Made by a program: the position numbers and the translations under genes. From Kuschelorhynchus macadamiae (lineage: Eukaryota; Arthropoda; Insecta; Coleoptera; Curculionidae), in the NCBI GenBank assembly GCA_030620095.1, contig JAUTXW010003606.1, positions 167,501 through 231,500 of the forward strand: DNA of 64,000 nt, read 5' to 3'. Positions 57,034 to 64,000 of the stretch are shown piece after piece; the first letter of the stretch is position 1; the number at the start of each line of letters is the position of its first letter. Under the pieces are notes generated by a model. It was not told where the DNA came from and did no database searches. It saw only the letters and a list, made by a program, of their open reading frames with translations.

Positions 57034-58511
57034 CAGTGGTGGCTCGTGGTGAATTATATTGGGAGGTCAATAACAAATTTAAAAATTGGCATACTAAAAA
57101 TAAACATCTTATCTTTAAATTGAGCTTTAAATTCTCTTGAAGTTCAGGTATTTTCTTCGTTCTTTAGAATTGGAAAAATGCTGAATGACACGTTCGTTAA
57201 AATTGCACGCAGATTCCTTTTATAAACGATTTCTCGATACTTAACATTGCTAAAGTGGATAGTCTATCTTGGCTTAACTGCTCAACAAAATTTATAAGCC
57301 CTCGAAAAACCCCTGGATTTTCAGACAAAGCCGTTTCATCATGGCCACGTAGTGCCAAGTCGAATGCCCCACAAAATTTTACACAATCTATATTTTGTTT
57401 AAAATATAACGATTTTTCGATACATTTTCATTAAAATCTCTAAGGGATTTTCTATAAGCTGTATTTAGCTGAGTGCGAATATCAACACTTCCGACCGTAG
57501 CATAAGTTCACCGAACATTTCATGTGATCTGCACAAAACGCATGTTTTTTTATTTTTCCTTTAACTGTTTTAAGTCTTTAACACCGGTTTTGCGCCATAA
57601 TGAGTCAGACGAGTCCTTAGAAGACAACAAACAAACCTAACAGTAAAAGGAGTTAGAGACCTCACAACCACATATCCAGTTAGCCAAATCGTACATATTT
57701 TTGCGAAAGTTTCGATGAACCTCTTTATTTCTGTCTTTACTAGTTTGTCGTATACTAAGTTCTGGCAAATTGCGACCACTTACCTTGAATTCGATTATTT
57801 TTTCAAAATTAAGTTCGTCAACACTCATTTTTTGCACTACCGACATTTTATTTCATCTACATTCACAACTCAAACATAAACCACCTTGAAATTGGTTATG
57901 TTTGCAAAATTAAGTTCGTAAGTACTTTTTAGTTGTTTATTTTTTTGCACTAGTCACTACTAACATTTTATTTCCTGTATATTTCCACATATGGATCATA
58001 AAAATAAAAAAATATATATTACAAAAAACAGTATATAAATAAATTTTCATCGATTAAAAACGTCCGAAACAATATCGAATTAGAATATCGTCCGCGCAAC
58101 CTCTGAACAATTGAACTTCCGCATGCCGAAGTGATGCCGCGACCGATCGATCGAAATATGAGAAGAGACCAGCTGATGACCCAAATCGCGGTTTCATATT
58201 CCATTTGCTATCACGTTCGGCTGCCGCTCGGTAGCTGTAAAATCTTCGGGTACTTTCGTCAAGCTTTAAGGTAATCAGGGCAACTCGGACTGGCCAGCCT
58301 AGCTTAGTATAGCGTATTTTATTTTGCCCAAAGAACGCAACGAGACCATTCGAACCGCCGCGCACGGCTAATAGTATAGCGTATTTAACTTTTCCCAAGC
58401 GTCGCGTTTTATTACAACTATTAGGAGTGACGGTCAAACAAATAATTTACTTTCTGAAATATTTTTCGGGGGAGTCATTGACCAAATGGCCCTATGGAAG
58501 AGCCGCCACTG
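57034..58511 (-). mobile_element. Non-autonomous hAT element, 1478 bp, inside the Transib-like copy
   Basis: The ends CAGTGGTGGCTC (left) and GAGCCGCCACTG (right) form 12-bp inverted repeats with one mismatch. A perfect 8-bp duplication CTTTTTTA flanks it (57026-57033 and 58512-58519). The uninterrupted site occurs once at 11461-11468 in the sister Transib-like copy, which proves the insertion boundaries. It is the same family as 30401-31470. Confidence 0.95.
57150..57846 (-). pseudogene. Internally deleted hAT transposase
   Basis: The minus-strand start at 57846 is MSVVQKMSVDELNFEKIIEF. It proceeds through PELSIRQTSKDRNKEVHRNF to the zinc finger YDLANWICGCEVSNSFYC. After frameshifts it includes CVKFCGAFDLALRGHDETAL and GVFRGLINFVEQLSQ. 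It then passes directly to DRLSTLAMLSIEKSFIKGI, the C-terminal end. All catalytic residues are in the deleted middle. Confidence 0.85.
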
Positions 58512-59839
58512 CTTTTTTAAGATAGATATTAAGATTTTTTGCAAAAAGAAATGTAAACAAGATGTCGGTCATTAAAATGGCTTCAGTTTTTACTAAAAAT
58601 TTAATAGTTTTGCCTAACTTAAAAACACAATTGATGTCAAAATGCATGAATCGTTGCTTTAAACTTATAGCTATACGAAGCATAAAAAAAAATTAGGATG
58701 TAAATTTTTTAGGGTCCGTTAGGTTAGATATATATGGTGTTGGCCATAATGTGGCATTATAACTGTTAATTTAGTTTTCTCAGGATGTTGTATGTAAAAC
58801 TTCTACAGAGGGATCAAATATCCATATTTTTAAAATGGGAAATTTTATACCTTAGTCTTTGCAAAATGTTTACCGTTATTATATTCGGACGATTTTTTTA
58901 CAATGTTCTGGTTATATAAAAATCGTGCAGTTTTTTTTGCAGTTTTGGTGCAGTCAAGAGTAATTAAAGAGCCATACTTAAAGCCATATAAATCTCGAAT
59001 GGGCACCTATGAGCAGCTAATTTTTTGGTTTTTGGTTAAAAGGGATCCTTCTTCATATTTTCTATATAAAAATCAACCAAACTTCGCCCAACTTTTTCTT
59101 GCATGCTCTACAAGTTAAAATAGTACATAAATATACTAATATCTAAAAAGACCTCAAGTTTCTGAGAAAAGGGCATTCATATTTAAAAAGATTTGATGCC
59201 GTAAAAAGTTTGATTGTAAACAGTATTTATGTAAGAAATTAGAAAAACATTTGCTATGTTTATAGCAATCATATTTCCTGATTTGAAAATGATGTATAGA
59301 AACATGTTAATTTTAAGGCCTCCCCTCCGAGACCTGTAGTTACTATTTTTGATTACCAATTGCATTTTTCTATTAGTACCACTATTTAAATATATATTGC
59401 TAGAATCTGTTAACAATATTGCAAAATTACATTTGGGACTTATGTCGTGCTAGACGGCCGATCCTGAAACGTCTAGGTACTGTAAAATGGTAAAGTGTGG
59501 GACACGAAAGAAAACCGGGCGGTCCTTAAAATAAAGGTTCATAGTCTTAAGCAAGCGGAAAAGTAAAATTTGTGTACGCAAATAAATTTTATGTTATTTT
59601 ATTTGTTGTAATAGTTTGCCGCTTCACCTATGAAGCCAGCTAAGCGGTACGGAAAATTAATCGAGGGTTTAGTAAATTTCGCACTGGTCCACTTGTAATT
59701 GGGATGTGCCTAGAGTCGCCATGCACTTGCCGCTGGAAGGTTCAAGCTATTTCCAGTGGCGCCTATATATTTCGAGCATTTATTTTCATTTCTATATAAA
59801 TGCGTTGCGTTGAGTTTGAATTATTATTTCGAAGTAACG

Positions 59840-61210
59840 ATGGCGAGCAAAAAAGGAAGAACAATTCGAAGCGGTGCACGTGAAGTTATTGCGAGCCTGT
59901 ACTAGAGAAGCTGAAAATAATAGTTTGACTATTCCAATTCAAAATCGAACAGAACGCGCTGCATTTTACACTGGGTGTTGCGCAAAGTAGTGTAAAAAAA
60001 ATTCAAAGAGAACATAATGATCGATCATGTTCTACTTCACCTTTAAAATCTCCTGGTAAAAAAAGACCCCGATTATCATACAAAGATAAAATTGACGATT
60101 GTTATTTTCAAGTAATTCGACGAACAATAGAGGATTTTTATATAAACTTGAAAAAGGTTCCGACCTGCAAACCCCTACTTCGTGCTGTAAAGAACAAAAT
60201 TGATTTTCCGTACGGGTATAAAACCTTAAATCGGCTTTTACGATCAAAAGGTTTTGTTTGGCGCAAGTGCCAATATAAATTGCTCATTCAGAGACCAAAT
60301 ATTTTTCATACTGGCGGGTGAAATATCTATCAACTGTAAGGCAATATAGGCAAGAAGGACGCAATATTGTGTATCTAGACGAAACCTGGGTAGATAATGA
60401 TATGACAGTGAACAAATGCTGGCGAAGTGAAAGTGTTACAGGTGTTGTTTAGGGAATCCGCTCTAGTAGTCGCTTTATTATAGTTATGCTGGTTCAGAAG
60501 CCAGATTTGTTCCAGGTGCTGCTTTAGTTTTTCGCTCGGGACTAACAACTGGAGACTATTATGGACAGATGAATAGAGATAATTTTGAAAAGTGGTTGCA
60601 TCTACCTAACATTCCTCCCAAATCAGTCGTGGTAATGGATAATGCATCTTATCATTCTCACGTAGAAGATAAAATGTTAACTAAATACTCTACAAAAGCT
60701 CATATGATATCGTAGCTTAAATCGAACAATCTTGTATGTGATACAACATGGAGAAAATATCAATTATATGAAGTAATATCAACCAACAAGCCTAGAGAAA
60801 AAAAGTATAAAATTGACGGTCTTTTACGTAACCTCGGTCATACACCTTTAAGGCTGCCTCCATACATGTGCGACCTCAACCCTATTGAAGTTGCATGGGC
60901 AGGAGTAAAAAAATATATTCGAGAGGGCAACACCGGTGAACTTTCAATTAAAGATTTATATAAAATTACATTAAAAGCGATTGACTCAATATCGGCTAAA
61001 AATTGGAAATCGTATGTTAAACATGTTCGTTCTATTGAAGATAAATACTGGGAAGTGGATGGCAAAATTGAAACGGTTATTGATGATTTAGTTATCACAC
61101 TGGGATCTTCAAGTAGTGACGACGAAACCTCATCATTTTCAGAGGAAGACAACGATTTAGAAGGAATCGAACCATTAGAATCACAGCCGTCAACCTCAAA
61201 AATGGCTTAG
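59840..61210 (+). pseudogene. Sailor-like transposase, DD82E, several frameshifts
   Basis: ATG at 59840 gives MASKKGRTIRSGAREVIASL, then a stop. The sequence continues in other frames through KTLNRLLRSKGFVWRKCQYK and YRQEGRNIVYLDETWVDND with the first catalytic Asp. The second is in VVVMDNASYHSHVED (near 60638). One in-frame stop follows MIS. The last frame (60866-61210) carries LPPYMCDLNPIEVAWAGVKK and ends in an acidic Ser-rich tail, SSSDDETSSFSEEDNDLEGI. I count 82 residues between the second Asp and the Glu, the spacing given for the Sailor family. Several frameshifts make it inactive. Confidence 0.8.
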
Positions 61211-61382
61211 TTTTTTTTCATATATTTTGTAAAATTGTTCATAAAGTAGCTGTCAATAAACTGCTTCAAAATAATTAATTTTTTGTTCAATTCCGGATGT
61301 CAAAAAATATCTAATATTGCAATTAATATTTGAAAAACTACAGAACTCATATTTTTCCAAAATTAACACATACATGTAGTTA

Positions 61383-62163
61383 CAGTAGGGGAGCCAGCAC
61401 TGATTCCAGTGAACAAGATTTATCAAAATTTTAACTTATGCAGTTCGACTTTGGGCTATTCGGGTATAACAAAAGTGACCGTTTGTCTCCGTCTGCCATA
61501 TTACTTTGTACAGGAAGCGTCATTGTGAAGTACTATACAGGGCGTTTCCTAATTGCGTGCTAATGTTAAAGGGGGGGTGATTATTGGACCTTTTTAAGAA
61601 AAAAGTTTAATATGAACCTAAAAGTCTTAACTTTGGAGATACAGGGTTTTAAAAAAACACTTTTTTTAAATCCTAATTCTAGATGAATGAAATGAATTCT
61701 GATGCTATTATAGATAAATAACTGTGTGAAATTTGATACTTTTCTTCTTTTATGCATAAAAGGGCATTTTTTATTAACAATGAATTTTTTGAAATTTCTA
61801 CCAGTGCATATGTAATTAACCTGGGTAAATCCGTATGCTCCTTAATGCATAGAAGACGTGTATCAAATTTCATGCAGTTATCTACAATAGCGTCAGAATT
61901 GGGATGAAAAAAATGTATTCTTTTTAAACTTTACCATCCTGTATCTCAAAAGTTAAGACTTTTAGGACATAAAAACACCCCCTTTAACATGAGCACGCAA
62001 TTAGGAAACGCCCTGTATAGTACTTCACAATGACGGCCCCTGTATAAAATAATATAACAAACGGAGACAGACGGCCACTTTTGACATACCCAAGTAGCCC
62101 AAAGTCGAACTGCATAAATAAAAATTTTGACAAATCTCGTTCGATGATGCTGACTGCCCTTGT
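61383..62163. mobile_element. Foldback element with TA flanks
   Basis: Outer arms 61383-61537 and 62016-62163 are inverted copies (CAGTTCGACTTTGGGCTA and its mirror; ATTGTGAAGTACTA on both sides). The outer ends CAGTAGGGGAGCCAGCAC and CAAGGGCAGTCAGCAT are each preceded by TA. Without the inner element the two arms meet in a perfect palindrome at GAAGTACTATAGTACTTC. It is non-coding. Confidence 0.7.
61538..62015. mobile_element. 478-bp foldback MITE inserted at a palindrome centre
   Basis: Both ends read CAGGGCGTTTCCTAATTGCG inward, with TA on each side (61536-61537 and 62016-62017). The arms match imperfectly for about 240 bp, so nearly the whole element folds on itself. It lies exactly at the centre of the outer palindrome. 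Confidence 0.85.
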
Positions 62164-62565
62164 AAAATCTGGATTTGTAAATCGTGTATCACTATACTGG
62201 GTGGTCCAATAATAGTGGACGTAGGCAGTAGCCCGGTAACCGTTAATGACAGAACTCAAGAAAAAATATATTTATAGGTAAATCGATCAAGAAAAATCAA
62301 AATTAAATAATTTTAAAATTCGAAAGTTCGCCGTTTTTGCAACACAAAAGAGATATAGAAGTGAGGTACACGAAAGAAAACAGACAAATATAGATAAAGG
62401 TTCATTAAGCATTGTGACATTTTTTAATTATTTGAAGTGCGTATAGTCAAAAAGGAGTGCCATATTATTTAAAGAACGACGGGACACCACTGGTTTAAAG
62501 AGATTTCTTGGCCGACCTTCCTAAACCAATTGACTCCGCCCGGTTTTATTTCGTGTCCCGCACTA

Positions 62566-64000
62566 TAGTATCGATTTAGAAGCTTCGAGAAGTAGCGTAA
62601 CTTTGAATGGCAAGGCTCCTATTGGCCAGGAATTGCCGTCCAATTCACGGTCCGCCCGTTAATCAGCCCTTTCTAATATACACAGTGTGGCCAAGATTTG
62701 ATTGCTATGCCGAAAACTATTATGGCTAAAAAGATGGTTAAATTGGGAAAATTGTAGAGAATTTAATTACAAATTCGATTCTAACTGAATATTTGAATTA
62801 TCTTCGGCGGTTTTTGAGATAATTAGGAAAGATTAGATTATTAAGACACATTTTTTAGAAGAATCTCATGGAGGTAAAATTAATATTCCAGCTCTCCCTC
62901 TTTCCAAGATATATTTACGAATTTTCAAAATTCTTTTGAACGCCATATTGGATTTTTGCGGTTTTTGAAACAGCTCGTGAACAGCTTTCAAATGATGTAT
63001 TACAAGTCGAGATTATTATTTTTCTTAAGATCTAAAAACCAAAAAACTGTTTTTTTCATAGTAGGCTTTGATCACACCTGGCCGCCATAATGAAACACAA
63101 GAAAGCTGATTGCCATTCCTTGAATTACCTTTAACAATAAACACAATAATCAATATGGAGTAGAGAAAACCCGCATAATTTAGAAGAAATGCGATTGCAA
63201 ACAAGTAATATGTCAGGTTATCCCTGTGGACTCTGGATACGTGTATTAGTCGTGGGCGTGACCTTGGTGTCTAGACCTACGCACTTATTTTCGATCTTAT
63301 TTTACTATTATCATAACTATTTTTGATTAACAAACGTCCGCTAGTCCAATACATCCGGTTACGGATATATATGCTACATATTTATCTGTAAAAATTACAT
63401 TTAAAAAAAATTAGCTATTTAAAAGTTAGGAATACTAGACGTTTTTTTGGACAGCACAAACTGCCAAAACTGCTTCTAAAAATTCTAAGCATTTCAGAAG
63501 TTATGGGCAAAATAATTTTTTTTTGAAATGTCAATTTTTTTTAATTACCTAATTAAAACGTACCTACCGTATTTGAAAAACGAAATTCTGGGAAAATTTT
63601 TTTTTTGAAAGATATCAAAAATAAATTTCAAATAATTGACGCCCCTAAAAGTTACATGGAACTGTGAAAACCGTATATAAAACTTTTAAGTAGTTCAGAA
63701 GTTATAGGAAAAAAACAATTTTTTTGAGAGCTGTGGATTACTCCCCTAAAAGTTACATCGAATTTTGAAAACTGTATTTAAAAAATGTAAGCCGTTTCAA
63801 AGTTAAGGAAAAAAAACAGTTTTTTTGAGCAAACTTCACCTCGTAATTGCAACCCCTGTATATATTCCAAGAGCCTTCCAAAATCGTCCATTTTGTGTAT
63901 CTTTTAAAAAAAAACGTGTTTTGCATTTTTTCTAGCTGAATTTGAAAAGATATTACAAAAAAATTGCATCTTTATAGCTACTTTTTTTCTTCTACAAGAT
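62566..64000. other. No gene seen; degenerate tandem repeat near the end
   Basis: From about 63440 to 63840 a unit of roughly 110-120 bp recurs loosely. It has CCCCTAAAAGTTACATGGAA or a variant, GAAAACCGTAT, AAGTTATAGGAAAAAAAC and a TTTTTTTGAG tract. The rest is AT-rich and unassigned. No coding frame of note. Confidence 0.5.

Larger units (their letters stand above)
56972..59462. mobile_element. Second Transib-like element, right end truncated, carrying a hAT
   Basis: It starts CACAGTGTGGTAAATCGGCC, identical to 11382 onward, and follows the same sequence to TAATACTTTTTTA at 57033. It resumes after the hAT insertion at 58512 with CTTTTTTAAGATAG and then tracks 11469-13048 (GTAAACAAGATG, GAATGGGCA, CTATGAGCAGCTAATTTTTT, GCATGCTCTACAAGTTAAA). 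The copy breaks off at CGGCCGAT, about 13 bp before the expected CACTGTG end. Small deletions distinguish the two copies. Confidence 0.8.
59493..62565 (+). mobile_element. Sailor-like (DD82E) element
   Basis: The left end AAGTGTGGGACACGAAAGAA (after TA 59491-59492) mirrors the right end TAGTGCGGGACACGAAATAA (read on the minus strand from 62565, before TA 62566-62567). Inverted similarity runs to ACCGGGCGG. A transposase lies at 59840-61210 on the plus strand, and nested foldbacks occupy 61383-62163. A second left-like end at about 62352 means the right boundary could instead belong to a small separate copy (62352-62565). Confidence 0.65.

Noticed and set aside
57870..58470. G+C-richer block as a host promoter
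   Set aside because: The same block occurs in the other hAT copy at 30500-30830, so it belongs to the transposon.

Overview
The window is eukaryotic and looks like an AT-rich, transposon-dense insect genome. A beetle is plausible, but I cannot fix the order from the sequence. The reasons are one recognisable insect-type Keap1 gene split by large introns, very short introns elsewhere (54, 65 and 95 nt), and a mixture of Tc1/mariner-type, hAT, piggyBac, Transib, Penelope-like and non-LTR elements. No operon, CRISPR array, rRNA or tRNA was seen.

Host genes. The minus strand carries the 5' half of Keap1, the BTB-BACK-Kelch adaptor of the Cul3 ubiquitin ligase that controls CncC/Nrf2. Five coding exons were placed with their splice sites: 31631-31781, 29263-29376, 18342-18506, 9131-9280 and 8757-9035. 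Together they encode 283 residues covering the N-terminus, BTB and most of BACK. I found no Kelch-repeat exon below 8757, so the 3' half should lie beyond the window start. Inside the largest-but-one intron, on the same strand, a separate two-exon gene start of unknown function (10751-11108) is preserved. At 37736-37806 there is a short minus-strand exon whose start resembles a THAP zinc finger.

Mobile elements, left to right. 1-3.2 kb: two Sailor-like (DD82E) relics in opposite orientation. 4.7-7.9 kb: a two-exon piggyBac with a frameshift, its tail lost in a TA microsatellite. 9.6-10.6 kb: an unclassified repeat ending in a hairpin. 11.4-13.1 kb: a non-autonomous Transib-like element. 13.9-15.3 kb: Tc1 (DD34E). 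15.6-18.3 kb: a DD41D foldback ending 50 bp from Keap1 exon 3. 18.7-29.1 kb: a cluster of DD41D elements, three joined through single shared TA dinucleotides, with a Penelope-like insertion and a LINE inside the last. 30.4-31.5 kb: a hAT deletion derivative with a perfect 8-bp target duplication. 32-49.7 kb: LINE, hAT and Penelope fragments, and a DD41D element with inverted repeats of about 650 bp. 49.7-54.1 kb: a DD41D relic split by a head-to-head Penelope pair with a 12-bp target duplication. 54.5-56.7 kb: an uninterrupted 717-residue hAT transposase. 57.0-59.5 kb: a second Transib-like copy carrying a hAT insertion whose empty site is preserved at 11461-11468. 59.5-62.6 kb: a second Sailor-like element containing nested foldbacks.

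The host genes are passive hosts of the elements. Every Keap1 exon identified begins and ends in phase 0, and all the large introns are built mainly from nested transposons. Most transposases are broken; only the 717-residue hAT frame looks intact. Family names come from motif recognition and residue spacing, not from a database search.
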